64,000 nucleotides of DNA, from assembly GCA_003194525.1 (NCBI GenBank), contig NBIV01000006.1, positions 496,001 through 560,000 of the forward strand, given 5' to 3'. Both the position numbers and the translations under genes were made by a program. Of this stretch, positions 1-12,099 are shown piece by piece. The notes below the pieces were generated by a model, which was given only the letters and a program-made list of their open reading frames with translations, ran no database searches and had not been told where the DNA came from. The DNA is from Gracilariopsis chorda (Eukaryota > Rhodophyta > Florideophyceae > Gracilariales > Gracilariaceae). Numbering within the stretch: position 1 is the stretch's first letter; every line of letters begins with the position of its first letter.

Positions 1-1404
1 CCTTGAAATGGCTTCCCATAAGGTCTGATCCAAAACTGGCAAGTGTGCAAACAGCGGTGAGACTCTCATTTTCCGAAACGGAGTAGTTCCGTTCGTGCAC
101 GTTCAATTCTCAATACCAATATCCGCTTGGGGATGGTTGACCTTCTTTGGTCACTTGACATAGCGCAGAACCAACCCGTTTATCACTGGAATCACTATTC
201 ACTTTATAGGGTAACCGAGAGTTAGCAGCGCCAATATTGGAGGACACCTCACTGTTTTGATGAGTTCCGTGAAGTTATGCGCTCTCGCGTTGCCAACAGG
301 TTTCAGTTGAACTAGTTTTCCATTCTTTACGACAGTATTGAAAGGTGTTGCAAGCTCAGCGAAATTTGGGACAGACCGAAGATATACGTTACAAAGTCTT
401 AGAATTGGTAGGGGTTCCGTCTGTGCATGCGGATGTTTCGCGTTCTTCGACATAACTCTGATCTCGTCTATCTAGAACTGTCCGCGACGGAAGATATGCC
501 CAATATACATCACTGACTCAGTACAGAACTTTCACTTCTTGAGTTTTAGCGTAATCCCTGCATCTTAGAGCACACTCATGACGTTCTTTACATGTGTGTG
601 ATCAGCTAAGTGGTGGAAGAACACTATTACATCGTGGAGGTACACCAAGCCGGTTCCTTATTTGAACCTAGCCAATAGATTATCTATGGCACTTTGAAAC
701 GTAGCAGTTGCACTGCTTAACCCGAAGGAAATTCGTTTAAAACAATACAGTCCTTAGTGACACACAAAAAAATGTTTGTCGCGGTCCTCCATTCGAGTAG
801 GAACTTAGCCAGAACTCCAACTAGCGTTACGAGCAGTGAGCACAGTTAGACTCCTAAGTGAGTCGATGTACTGGTCCATCCAGGGATTGCGTAATTTTTT
901 TTTGACAGTAGCTGCGTTAAGAAGTCGTTAATCGATATAAAATCTCCATGATCCATGGGGTTCTGGAACAAGAACGACTGGCGAAGCCCAAGGTGACCGA
1001 GTGGGTTCGATGGCGCCAGCGCGTAACATCTTTTCAATTTGAGACTTTTCCTCTTCAAGAGCGGTCGATCCAGCCTAGTAGGGATGTTGTGCTATTGACC
1101 GAGTTTTCCGCAACAGATCAACACGCTGTTCTTTTACTTCTACAGCTCCAAAAGAACCATCCCATATGGGGGTAGAATTACGAAGCGTATCACGTAGTTT
1201 CTCACAGTAAGAGTCAGAGACATGGTCCAAATCGAATTTCTCGAGCTCCCCTAACGTACCTGTCTGTTTTGAACCAGGTGGTAAAGCACGGGTTTCCGTA
1301 GTACAGTCAATTTCGAAGTCGGGATCAGAATTACGGTCAGCGTTTACAGATTTGTCGTCCCTCACCCCAAGGACCGCAGCAACTGGAATGGTCATTGGCA
1401 CCAC
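1..1404 (-). pseudogene. Copy A pol: pre-RT linker, reverse transcriptase and RNase H start
   Basis: The pre-RT linker is readable at 1075-1404. The start of the RT (substrate-positioning segment, equivalent to the 'SPWASP...LVPE.HGSW' block) is spread over two frames near 846-1058. The RT/RNase H connection at 199-453 shows the family's 'YLRSVPNFAELATPFN' block. Bases 1-180 match copy B's RNase H region at the DNA level. The active-site YxDD block cannot be read in one frame. In a live element this enzyme copies the genomic RNA into DNA. This copy is non-functional. Confidence 0.7.
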
Positions 1405-1789
1405 TACGCGCAGGGGAGAAAGAACCCAGCAAAGGACTTGCTGCTTGAATAACCACTGAGTGGTTTCGCCTTGGCAAGCAGGACTTTAAAAGGAACATCA
1501 GGATGGATAAAAAACACTGCGTTGTCAAGTGCGACTTGACGCTGATCGTATTACGACGAAAGCGGTTGAGCCACATGTTATCCACTCTGTTTTGGAAATA
1601 AGTACAATCAAGACTTGGGACACGGTGCAAGAATTGAATGATCAATACGAGGCTTCGTCAAAACGAGAGAGGTTTTCTGCACTTTCTGAGCAGCCAGTAT
1701 CGGAACAAGCTTCGGCGTAGCACGCTCGAGCGGTTTTCGGACAATTGGTGCTGTAAAACCGTTTCCCATTTCCACTTTTTTAGTACCGG

Positions 1790-2130
1790 GGCTAAGTTAT
1801 TTGAAAAAGTCATCACAGAATTCACAACTAAGAATCACTGGTGCAGCGATTTTATCTCAAACAGCAAAGTCCAGTGGGACCGTACAGGTACCCAATCTGA
1901 AGACAACAGGAAGGTATTAAAAGGTCCTTAGGGGGTTTTTGATCACTTCAGCAATATCTCAGCCTGGTCCACAGAGCATGTGAGCCCAAAGAGCCGAAAG
2001 TTTTAATTCAGATTTGATAAGGGTGGATACAGCCCCTGTGTCTAAAACAAAGATCTGGCGAACTGTACGTCGATTGGACAGACCAAGAACAGAATACAAT
2101 TTGTAGTTTCTCCTGACCATGACCAGAGCT
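1790..2130 (-). pseudogene. Copy A retropepsin (aspartic protease) remnant
   Basis: Minus-strand translation across 2031-2042 gives an intact retropepsin active-site motif, DTGA, inside 'QIFVLDTGAVSTLIKSEL'. A hydrophobic second strand with interrupting stops follows. Retropepsins cut the Gag-Pol polyprotein. The position, between the gag remnant and the pre-RT linker, is right for Ty3/gypsy. In copy B the same site reads D-I-E, so copy A keeps the more intact catalytic triad. Confidence 0.65.
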
Positions 2131-2537
2131 CTATTTGCAATACGGAAATTGCGAAAACGCGTCCATTAACGGGATAGAACCGAGATGGCTTCCGATCTCA
2201 CGTCTGTTACAGCCATTTTACTGGTAAAGAACTTGACAGCTTGAGATCGAAGCTGTGACTCCTCAACCGTCAGCCTCAGCTCAAAATACGCTACTGCCTT
2301 GGGGTATACTCCCAATTTTAGTTTTTCCAGGAGGAACTCACCGAACTCAGTGTCACCAATCCATGGTGGGAACCAGAATGAATACCATTCGTCGATACGA
2401 CCGCGTCCAACATTGGCTCAGTTGTAGGTCTACCCACAGAAATATCCGTTCGTGCTAGTGCGGCGTTAGCGAGTGATGCTTTCACCTCTTCATAAAAAGT
2501 ACTCGGCACTCAGCTCCGATCAGCTGAGGCCCGTGTT

Positions 2538-4446
2538 TCATAATTCACGATAACCTTGGGCCCTCCCGGAATGTGAAGTCACATTTTGGGGCGATATGAC
2601 CATGATGGTAACATCTATGACAGATAGCCGATGCCACTTTATCTCATTAAACATGGCTATCCATTTGAAGCTGTGGTTGCCGTACAAACCATCCAGGGTG
2701 GGTAGGACGGGATCGGTTTGACGTGTGAGCGAGCGGAGTGGCCCGCATCCGTCCCGCAGCAGCGTAGAAAATGCGGTCTTCCTCAGGACTTGTTGCTGTT
2801 GTTGACGGATATTCCGTACTCCCAAACGAATCAGGGCGCCTGCCAGCGTACTGGATGTTTATGTCCTTATTCACGTTCACTCTCTTGCCCTGGCAGAAAT
2901 ACATGGATTGTTACGACCCTTTTCATAAAAGAGTTCTCCCAGAATGGCGTTTTGGTTGACTACATGCATGATGATCTTCTTTCTCAGCTAGGGCATACTG
3001 GACCAGTTCAAGGTATGAAATATTCCATAAAACCTCACGGTGTCGCGTCACGAGCGATCTTATTTCGAGATCCAATCCATCGAAGAACATCGTACATCGC
3101 TTTTGTGCAGAATACAAATTACCACAACGATGAATTGCTTTATTCAGGCGGGTTGAATAGACCGTCTCAGTTTCACCAGACTTCTGTTTCGTACTGCACA
3201 GCAGGAGTACCGCCGTATGGATGGAATTTCACATGGAGGATGACCTGAGAAGGTAATGAGCCGCTTCCGGCCAGCAGATTACTCGTCTTCCCAGGGTTTT
3301 GAAGGTTTCTAGAACGAAATTGAACTCATCTTCAGCCAGAACGACTAGGAAATACGAAAACGTGAGATACGCTTGGCCTTCACTGATGCAGAGTATGTCA
3401 GCCCCCTGAAAGAACCTGGCAGGAAAGTCAAACATTAGAATTGGATTTTCTTCTGAGAAAGGACTCGATTGAAGAGAATTATTCATGGGTTTGATGCAAT
3501 CGTTAACCTTGGCGGTACCTCGTCCAAACCGAGTAGATGAACAACCATACAATCCATAATCATGATACGATAACAATTTCTGGTGAGGCGGATTCGTAGG
3601 CTTTAACTATATAAATCCCAGATGACGTCTGCCAGTCTCGCGAGAGCGAATAACTGCCTGTGTAATGTAAGTTGCCTTAGACTTCGTCACACGCTACTTC
3701 CTCCGTTCATTATCAGAATCCGATGAGTGCGGAGAGCAATCCGCGGAACAGCGATCATAATCAAAGTGTGACGAAGCCGAATAAAGATATTGAACATCCG
3801 TCTTGGGTTTACGGGCCTGTCGTTTGTTCAAGTGTCGAATTGAATCGATAGAAGCAACCTCGTTTTCCGGTTCCAGTGGTGCTTCTGTATCTATACGGAT
3901 GGTCGCTGCCCGCGTATCCAGACGAACTTGCACACTTCCTAAGGCCAACTGAACGTCGTTGACAAACTTCTCGTAGTACTTCACAAAGGTACCTGGGGCA
4001 CCCAGATCCAAAATGGAGTTCACGTCTCTACTTAATAGTCGGATATCTCCAGAGACATCTTGAACTTGGGCATCGTGAAATTTTGGACGAAAGTTGTTTA
4101 CCTCTTCGAGGAGAGGCACATGAGCCACTTCAGATATTTCGATCATCGACTCCAGTCGAGCATTCTAGGCTGAATCCATAAGAGGGTACACCCCAGACGT
4201 CATTTCGACCAAGATGGGTGTTGCCACCTGGTTTATGGCCTTTGGAGCAGGCATAAACGTTGGCATTCTTTGGGTATTCCGACCAACTTCATTGTTGGCC
4301 AAACGTTCCGGAACGGATGTCCGCCTGCGCGGTGCGCCTTGCGAACGTTCACGAACGGAATCAGTAGAACCAATCCAAAATTGGGAGGCGGTCGCGGCAT
4401 AGTTCATGCCAGTCAGCCGAATATTCGGAACTTCAATGCGTTCCAC
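2538..4446 (-). pseudogene. Copy A gag remnant
   Basis: The minus-strand segments 2923-3117, 3229-3576 and 3694-4446 are consecutive pieces of a Gag-like protein. The segment 'LYSAQKRCTMFFDGLDLEI' matches 'VYSTEKRGNMFGDGLDAGM' in copy B gag (12696-12962), which identifies both. An N-terminal proline- and acid-rich region ends in a basic RR-containing tail. Gag forms the particle shell. No clean CCHC knuckle was found. Several frameshifts separate the pieces. Confidence 0.55.
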
Positions 4447-4795
4447 CTGCTCATGTCGACATAAGTGGCCAGGCCAATGTTAGGCACCCTGAAAGCTCAA
4501 CCCAAGTAAAATATAACCGTACAGCATGGTGCTGTCGAACACGCGCACATGCGTCCACTCATCTTGCAATTCAGTCTAAATTCCTACCTTCCTAGGTAAA
4601 ACTTCACACATTAATCCATTCCAATGGCATTACCTTGTATGTGTCCAAATAGTACATGGTAGAGCCGTCACGATAACCGCATCACACTCCTATGAGTAGC
4701 ATCATCTCGATCTCCATGCCTTTTGCGTTGCCCCATATCTGCCCCTCCTTATCCGATAGTCCCGCGTTCTTTGAGCCAATCTCACAGTTGGCAAA
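4447..4795. other. Unassigned spacer
   Basis: No gene is recognised. By position this stretch should hold the 5' LTR of copy A or the 3' LTR of copy B, but I could not find a matching second copy inside the window. Confidence 0.3.
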
Positions 4796-6585
4796 GTGCT
4801 TAGCCAACAGACTCACGATGCGTTCCGCCGACAATACAGTTCCTCGCAAATAATGCAATACACGCCAGATGCCCAAAGCGTCAAACTACGACTCGAGCAA
4901 TACTTTGGAATACCAACTCCTCCGAGGATACCAACGAACTTTCTTCCCAACCCTCTCCCGGGTGCCTGCAGCTCTTTCGGTCCTTCTCAACCTCCGCTGA
5001 TGATCGTACACCAGATTACTGGTTATCCTTCGGCCTTGCTGCCGCAACACCCCGGGTACCAGATTGGATCCCTTGGCCGTGGCCTGGAATTCAGAAGAAC
5101 CAACGCCGGTGACGAGCAATGCTTCTGGTTGGGTGGCAAAGGAGACTTTCCTCGTATTCAATTCCCTGCGAGATAGTTATCTCTTCTCGAGAGCACCATG
5201 ACTTCACCTCGAAGCACTGAAAATCACGCGTTGATTACTTCGTATGTTACCAATGGTTCATAGTCGAATCCTCCCATTGCATACGTCGCATAGGGATCGA
5301 CCTGCATCTGTTCAGGATCCTTGACCAAAAGCGTGAAACATTAAACAAGGCCCGTGAAGGGATCACGGAGCTCGCGTACGAAAAGCTAAATCATGCGCGG
5401 AATTCGAGCCTGGTACCGTAGCGGTATAGACTCGACTTATCGAGATACCGAACCTACGGTGAAATCTTGTATGGAGAAGAACTGGGTGCATTCAACCTCG
5501 CCATGTTTAACGGGAGTATCGTCCGTATCGAAACAGATATGCTCTGCTGGGCACGGCCCTTTCTTCGAGTGGAGTTCAGAAACATACGGCGAGCCGTTAC
5601 ACCCGTCAGGTTCACGAGCTATATCCGGGTTTAGTGGAAAGGGCGATCCGGTCACGAATATTTGGTCCCATACGTGAACATAAAAAAAGAACGATACTAG
5701 CCACAGGCTTGCGACGGGTGGATCGTGCCGTTACCAACATGGTGGTCTCGTGTTGAAGTACCCAAATTGTAGAAATCCCTCCTTCTCTTACGTATGTGGC
5801 GTCCCGCACGCTCATCAATCCAAGGTCTGTATACTGGTCATTACTACTCGCCGAGTGGGCTCCCCGCGTTGTGGTTTTCACCATTTGCGAAGCATATGAC
5901 CATTGTTAGGTTTTGTACCTACCTCCGTACCGCCGACAGGTAATGCAAACACTGAATCTTCACATCTATCTCGGTTTAGAAGAGAAAGTGGATGAATTAT
6001 ACTACATCCTATAGGTATTTGATCAGGATAACTGGAACACCGTGTAATATGGTAATCGTGCGATGGGTATCCGTTCTCTCTATGACGGGTCACCGAGTTC
6101 TCGGCATCAAGGAGATGGGTATTTCATCTATTACGAACGTACGAAGGGTGTAAGACGTAGTGTGCTCAAGGGCTTATGGTAAGCAACGCCCAAGGCGTAA
6201 TTCCTGAGAATTACCCTACTGGGCTCGTCTTCAATGATGTTTACCATGCTCCAGATGATCTCGAAGATCCGATTTTGGATGATGAAGCAAACGCGCTCGG
6301 TGGCGCCAATGTAATGGCAGTTTTGAACCTCTCGGGTGGCAGCGTTGCCGAAGCATCCACTACAGGAGCCCTGGCACAATCTGGTTGGAATCTGGAAACT
6401 CAACAGACGGCTCCAGCGCCAACTATGGTATCCACAGAAGCTCGGCATAGCGAGCTGCCCTGTTGAATCTGGGTATCCGAGATCTGCCTGGTATGAATGA
6501 CGTGAGCCAGCTGCTAGCGTTCGGAGCGCAGCATACGCCGGGAGCGTCAAATCAAGGTAGTGCCGGTCCCTCATCGGGAGTGTAA
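4796..6585 (+). pseudogene. Plus-strand coding remnant antisense to the gypsy copies (antisense ORF, copy B)
   Basis: Several strongly protein-like stretches run on the plus strand, although both flanking retroelements are on the minus strand. They lie at 4796-5176, about 5296-5638 (with 'ILYGEELGAFNLAMFNG'), about 5985-6175 (with 'FIYYERTKGVRRSVLKGLW') and 6176-6585 (ending 'GSAGPSSGV'). They form one broken gene of several hundred codons with frameshifts and stops. It lies beyond the integrase of copy B, where element D also has a plus-strand frame (31740-33830). A shared pattern, A-F then G then V-R-x3-D-x-[LI]-C, suggests the two are related. Function unknown; extra antisense ORFs downstream of pol are known from some plant Ty3/gypsy lineages. 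Confidence 0.45.
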
Positions 6586-7112
6586 CAACCTAGCTGTACT
6601 TGATCACCTAGTGATAGATCTTCTGAACACAAAGTATACACAATTTTGCCTTCGTACTTCTTTTTCTTCCTCTTACCTCACAATTCTTCTTCTTGGTGTA
6701 CTTCATAACCATGATTCATATCCTCTTAAACCGTTACTTTGGTGGAACTGTCAATGCGGTGAGTACAGGGGAATAATTCTGGATCCTTCACTCCTATTAG
6801 AGTTCTCAACTGATGACTCTCCTCGACTGCCTTCACATACTGCTTCGTGGTAGTAACAACGTCCTGCACGATCTCAATAAGTGTGGGTATCCAACTTCAG
6901 CATTATCCAAGGTGGATGGAAGAGCCGACCGGGTCTTACCGGGATAATATGTAATCTTGGACTTTGGGATGTGCTCTATAGTTCCCATGTATTCTCTTCG
7001 GGTGAATATTTATACCTACGGATGAGATACTGCAGTACCATTGCGAAATTCATGACGTAGGATACGTTCCACGACAAACTCCTGTGAATACACTTCTGTT
7101 TTCTTCATCACC
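6586..7112. other. Unassigned spacer
   Basis: A T-rich tract (about 6645-6690) follows the end of the plus-strand frame. No gene, LTR or structured repeat was recognised. Confidence 0.3.
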
Positions 7113-7536
7113 ATGACGCGTTCCGTTGGTCGGTGTCCTTTCTGCAACCAAATTAGAGCTCGGGACGCCACTATGGGCGATACTAACCCTCCTGGGGAGC
7201 GGCGAAAGCTTCATGACTTTGTCGTATATCATCGTGGCGACGCTATGACAACTTACGTCACAGACGTCCGAGTGGCGGTGTGGGAAATTGCAATGAAAGA
7301 ATTCACTCTCATGAGTACAACGAGCTAATGAAAGTTTGTCACGAGCGAATAACCGTGGAAAGGCGGCCTCGGAGATTCGAGAAGTTCTCCTTCTCCATTC
7401 GGATGTACAGTTGCTACGGAGATACTCACACACGTTACCCACTGCGCCAGGATCGCGGTTCACCCAACACGGTGCTTTTGCAACCATCTGGTTGGTTTTG
7501 GTCAAGCCCATAAAATTACTGTGTGTCACTGAATAG
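7113..7536 (+). pseudogene. Small plus-strand ORF remnant, unknown function
   Basis: An ATG at 7113 opens a frame beginning MTRSVGRCPFCNQ, with a single CxxC pair, then an amphipathic stretch ending near 7328. A second frame (7336-7536) continues in a protein-like way to a stop, which suggests one frameshift in a protein of about 140 residues. No family is recognised. The minus strand is also open here (7050-7574), so the coding strand is not certain. It lies between the antisense remnant and the integrase of copy B. Confidence 0.3.
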
Positions 7537-8091
7537 TGTTGCCTGTTCGAACTGTCGCCACGGACCGTATACACACGCGCCAGCGTTCTATGGCACTATA
7601 TCCCAGCTTTCCGTACTTTTCAACAGCAAAGCTGTCACGGCGTAGGCCATTGCGTCCAATGTCAGCAATGACAGTATGACTTGTGCCCAAAAGTTCTCTG
7701 AAATGACTTCAGTAATTTCATGGAGCTTCGTTATTCTCTACAATGAGATCGACCAACTTAGGTTGCAATTGCCTTACGAAACCCCATATTGGTCTACAGA
7801 GACGGTCTTCTTGGGTTGTTACACAACTTTTCGAGTGCGATTGTCCTTCTTCGTTGAAGATGAAGGTTCAACCGCAGCATTGGTGTTACCAGTAGTGCCT
7901 TCCCGTAATGGGTTAGTCTGATCGTTACTGACGTTAATATCTTTGGTTTGAGGCGTAGCGTCTCTTATATCTTGAAAGTTCTGTTCTTTAGTATACATTC
8001 CTCCCTCCGGAGCCAACGCCGCGTTGTGACGATATCTAGCGAGTGGAATTCCCAGTGACGGCGCTACATCGATAGACTTTTCACCAGCACC
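7537..8091. other. Unassigned spacer next to the copy B integrase
   Basis: Short open frames exist on both strands but none resembles a known family. The end nearest 8091 may hold the tail of the copy B integrase. Confidence 0.25.
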
Positions 8092-9553
8092 CTACCCCTC
8101 CTTGGCTGGAGCTGAGGGAGTGGATACAACCTCAGGCGAGGGTGTTACTAGAGTGAGTACTTGCGCATTATTCGGTTGTGTACCACGAGACTCAACGCGT
8201 TGAGAATCCGATTGCGAAGGTAGATTGGCTAAACTGCGATGTGCTGTGGAATGAATCGTGGTACACGAGAACGTAAAATCCGTACTCTGTGGTGCATCTG
8301 ATTGGGATACCCCTGAAAGCGTCCCAGGAGCGATAACCACTTGGATGTTTGGATTAGGAGCGTGGGTGACGCGATCACGTGATATCCGTTCGTGCAGATT
8401 GTTAATATCCAACACAACTGTGTTGGAATCAGTGGATACCTTTCGACAGGATGCATGTACAATTGGGGAGAGCTTGTGAAGATGTTCTTTCTCAGGACTG
8501 TAGTACTCTTTGCGTACGAATTTAAAGTCGTTTGTAGCAATCTTTGAAAGAGACTTACGAACTTTGCTATCGAAATTACGTTTGTACGCGCCCAGAGCGT
8601 TCGTCATACGTTTCCCAGCTATCTGTTCTATCTTTGTTAGCCATAGTTTCCACGATTCACCGTATAAACATGGGGAAGGGTACTTCGAGAGAGTCGGTTG
8701 TGCCTCGATAGCCACGGGTGCTGGGATACGGGACAAGACCAACTCAAAAGGTGAAAGCGAAGTAACCCGATGAACCTGGTAATTGTAGGCATACGTAATA
8801 GCAGCGGTGCCATACATTAAATTCCTTTGGGTGATCCCCCACATAGGATCTTAATGCATTAAGCATTGTAGGATTAAATCATTCTACATGTCCATCGCTT
8901 TTGAGGTGATAGGTCGTTGTGAAAAAGTTCTTGACCGTCCAGACTCGACAGACATCCTGTAAAAGCTTAGAATTGAACTGGCCTCCATTCTCAGATAGTA
9001 GATTGACGGTTAGACCGTATAAGAAAACCCAGTGAGTGACCAAAGCTTGTGCCACTGCACTAGCGATAATCCGTTTCAATGGCAATGTTTGTACCAGTTC
9101 AGAAAACCGATCGTTTACGACAATTAAGAACTTGTGTTCTTGAGATATGCGAATAAGGTCCCCAATTATACTGATGGCGAATAAATCCAGTGGTGCCCGA
9201 TCTGGGAATAGCGTTAACTTCGTAGAGTATTTACGTAGCTTCACGTTATTCTTAGCACACTTTGTACAAAAAAGGCGATTTGCATAGCAGAAAAATGCCA
9301 TAAAGGGCCAGTACAAGTACCTTATTAGGGTTAAGTACAACTTTTGACCTTCAGGGTGAGCTTCTAACTTCATATAGTGGGATAAATGTAAGACTTGCTG
9401 TTGCGATGAGTGCGATCCCGAAATGTAGGGTGTAGATTCGCCCAATCTAACAAGATAGGCCTCATCATTCATCACGAACGGTATTCGATCTCCTTCATTG
9501 AGGCGTGCTCGAATCTGCCTGCAGAACGAATCCAAGTGTTGATCACGGATCAT
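8092..9553 (-). pseudogene. Copy B integrase
   Basis: The catalytic core lies in 8879-9553. It shows the first Asp in the 'LFAISIIGDL' neighbourhood, the second-block region 'NLLSENGGQFNSK' (normally SDNG, so the Asp is Glu here) and a GHVE end. The C-terminal part continues in 8092-8844, with the typical 'YAYNYQVHRVTSLSPFELV' block after the core and a basic helix. Integrase inserts the cDNA into the genome. At least one stop separates the halves, and the altered second Asp would inactivate it. Confidence 0.7.
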
Positions 9554-9676
9554 TTCCTCTGGAGCAATAGGTAAACATGAACCAGCAAGTCGTTCCGAGC
9601 TTTTGGAAGACAGTCTGTCGTCATATACATATCCGAAAGGATTTGATGGTGTATCCAGGTCTGCTGTCGGTTCTGC

Positions 9677-10866
9677 TTACGCACTATTTTCCAGCCAGAA
9701 TAACGCATCTGCCTGACCAATAGAGAATCCTTTCTTGTATAGGATATCGAAATCTAACTCCGATAGGCGTACGATCCAACGCATCAAGCGATCGGAAGGT
9801 TTGGTGATCTCCAAACGCCAATGGAGACTCGCATGATCCGTACATACCTTAAAGTGAGTACCCAGAAGGTAGGGTCGGAGCGTTGGCAATGCTTATGAAA
9901 CAGCAAGATACTCTTTCTCAGAAACTGAGTAGTCACGTTCTTGCACGTTTAAATCTCTCGAGCAGTATCCGATGGGATTTCTTACACCGTTTTCTGTGAT
10001 CTAAAGTAGTGCAAAGCCAACCTGGTTATCATTTGCATCAGTTTCCACTTTATATGGAAGCACAAGTTTGGGAAGAGCCAAGATTGGTGCTGAGGTAACA
10101 GCATCCACAAGCTTGGATAGAGCAGTAGATTCTAGGTCACCAAAAGGTACCAAGTTCCTTGGTTGTCCCGTGTTTAGTAGCCAGTTAAAGGGAGCTGCGA
10201 TGTACGCAAATTGGGTACGAAACTTCGGTATACGTTACACAGTCCACGGAAATATCTTTGTTTCGTCTGCATTACCGGATGCTTCGTATTGTCAAGGGAT
10301 TTAACTCGAACTGCATCCACAGAGAGTTGTCAAGGACGAATGATGTGTCCAAGGTATTTCACAGAATCTGTAAAAAAATCGCATTTCTTCAAAGTAAAAG
10401 CTATTCCTGCATTACGCAGAACAGGCGTGACGTCACGTACATGGGTTAAGTGGTCATCCGCGTTATCGAAAAACACGACGATATCTTCCAGGTATACCGA
10501 GCTGATTTTCCACCTGAATGGAGCTAGCAATATATCGATAGCACGTTGAAACGTAGCGGGTGCATTCGTAAGCCCGAACGGCATCCTTTTGAAGCGAAAC
10601 AATTCTTGGTGACACAAAAATGCTGGCTCATCGCCATCATGCTCTCGAATTACAACCTGCCAATAACCCCAGTTGGCTTCTAAGGCATTGAACAGCGTAG
10701 CACTCCCAAGTGAGTCGAGATATTCGTCTATCCAAGGAATTGGATGAACCACTTTGGCAGGTACCGCATTAGGAAGTCGGTTATCAATACGGAACTTCCA
10801 AGATCCATCCGCTTTCGGAACCAACAGGGATGGTGAATCCCATGAAGATTGAGCGGGATCTATCAT
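9677..10866 (-). pseudogene. Copy B reverse transcriptase and RNase H
   Basis: RT is at 10330-10866: fingers block 'SSWDSPSLLVPKADGSW', palm block 'MPFGLTNAPATFQRA' and active site VYLEDIVVF, where the invariant YxDD has Asp changed to Glu. The connection runs to about 9900. RNase H at 9677-9889 shows 'CTDHASLHWRL' and a C-terminal 'FSIGQADALFW' in place of ADALSR. The gene is recognisable but split by stops. The catalytic substitution alone would abolish polymerase activity. Confidence 0.8.
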
Positions 10867-11639
10867 GCCAGCGCGTAGCTTCTTCCCGACGTGAGATTTC
10901 TCTTTTTTCAGAACTTCGGCCCTGCCTGATATGGGTGTTGTGCGATTGGCCTTGTATCTGGAAGGAGATCAATACGGTGTTCCATTATTGCTTTTTTTTC
11001 AAGGGAGACATCCCACATATATGTTAACACTCGCAGCGTATCTCACAATCTTTCGCGATATGTCCCAGGGATGACTTAAATCCAAGTTTTCCAACTCCTC
11101 GACAGGGTCTTTCTGTTCAAAACCAGACGGTGCAATACCGTTTCCGGGTTTAATTGGTACTGAATCCGAGTATTTGGTCTTCGCTTGCGCGATCTTAGCT
11201 TCGGCAGCACTCTCCGCCTTCTTAGGTTCTGCGATACCAACAAACTCAGAAACTGGTGGCTTTATAGGAACGATTGCTGCCAGGTGCGGAAGAACGGAAC
11301 CACGTACTTGGTTTTTGACTCACCACTGGTTGGTTTGGCTGAAGTTAGCAACCAAGATCTGAAAAGGTGTCCCGTGTTCAACCGAGACAAAACCATTCGC
11401 AAGTGCGAGTTGCCGATTGTCGTAAAGTGAAGGTAAAGGTTGAATGACGTGCACATCATGCGGTTTGGTAACGACTGACACCCAGGTCCGTGACTCCAGT
11501 GGTATTGAAACGGACTGGCAAGTACGGAGCTTTGTGAAAACCGGATTCATATCAATAACCTCCTATGCGGAGGGTATTGGAACGCGCTTACGCGTAGCGC
11601 GTTACAACCGGTTCCATACAATCGTCACGGTGGATCTTC

Positions 11640-11960
11640 TTTCCATCTCCACTGTTTTCGGACGAGGATGAGTAGCTTCAACAAAGCTGTTATAGAAATC
11701 ACAACTCAGTATTACTAATGCTGTGAGCTATTCGCATACCACGAAGTTCAAGTGTACCAAACAAGTTCCTAATCTCACCAGAAGTGATATATATCCACAG
11801 GTCTTCAGCGGGTTGTTATTCGCCTCGGCGATATCCATCGTAGGTCCAAAGCGAATGTTACCGCAAAGTGTCAGTGGTACAAAATCTGCATGGACTAAGA
11901 TAAGGGCTGCTTCAATATCTAGAACCGACAACTGTCAATCCATGAACTGGTTGGAGAGAC
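11640..11960 (-). pseudogene. Copy B retropepsin remnant
   Basis: The minus-strand frame at 11728-11931 contains 'LVHADFVPL', the segment that follows the retropepsin active site, and matches 'NLVHPKFLPL' of element D. The active site itself reads D-I-E in place of D-T-G, so the enzyme would be dead. It lies between gag and the pre-RT linker, as expected. Confidence 0.55.
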
Positions 11961-12099
11961 CAAGTTCAGCATAAACTTTGTATTTTTTCTTTTCCATCAC
12001 CAAGACACTATCTAGGATAAAAAGATTACTGGAACGTACCTACGGTTGACTTACAAACATTAACTGATCTGAATCAACGTTTGTTTCAGTTATCATCCG

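Larger units (their letters stand above)
1..4450 (-). mobile_element. Ty3/gypsy retrotransposon copy A, degenerate, truncated by the window edge
   Basis: Reading the minus strand, fragments appear in the order gag, protease, pre-RT linker, reverse transcriptase and RT/RNase H connection, the Ty3/gypsy order; integrase would lie left of base 1. Frameshifts and stops are frequent. The gag, linker and RT fragments align by eye with copy B (8092-13375) at a shift of about 9.8 kb, so A and B are separate copies of one family. No LTR could be delimited for either copy. Confidence 0.75.
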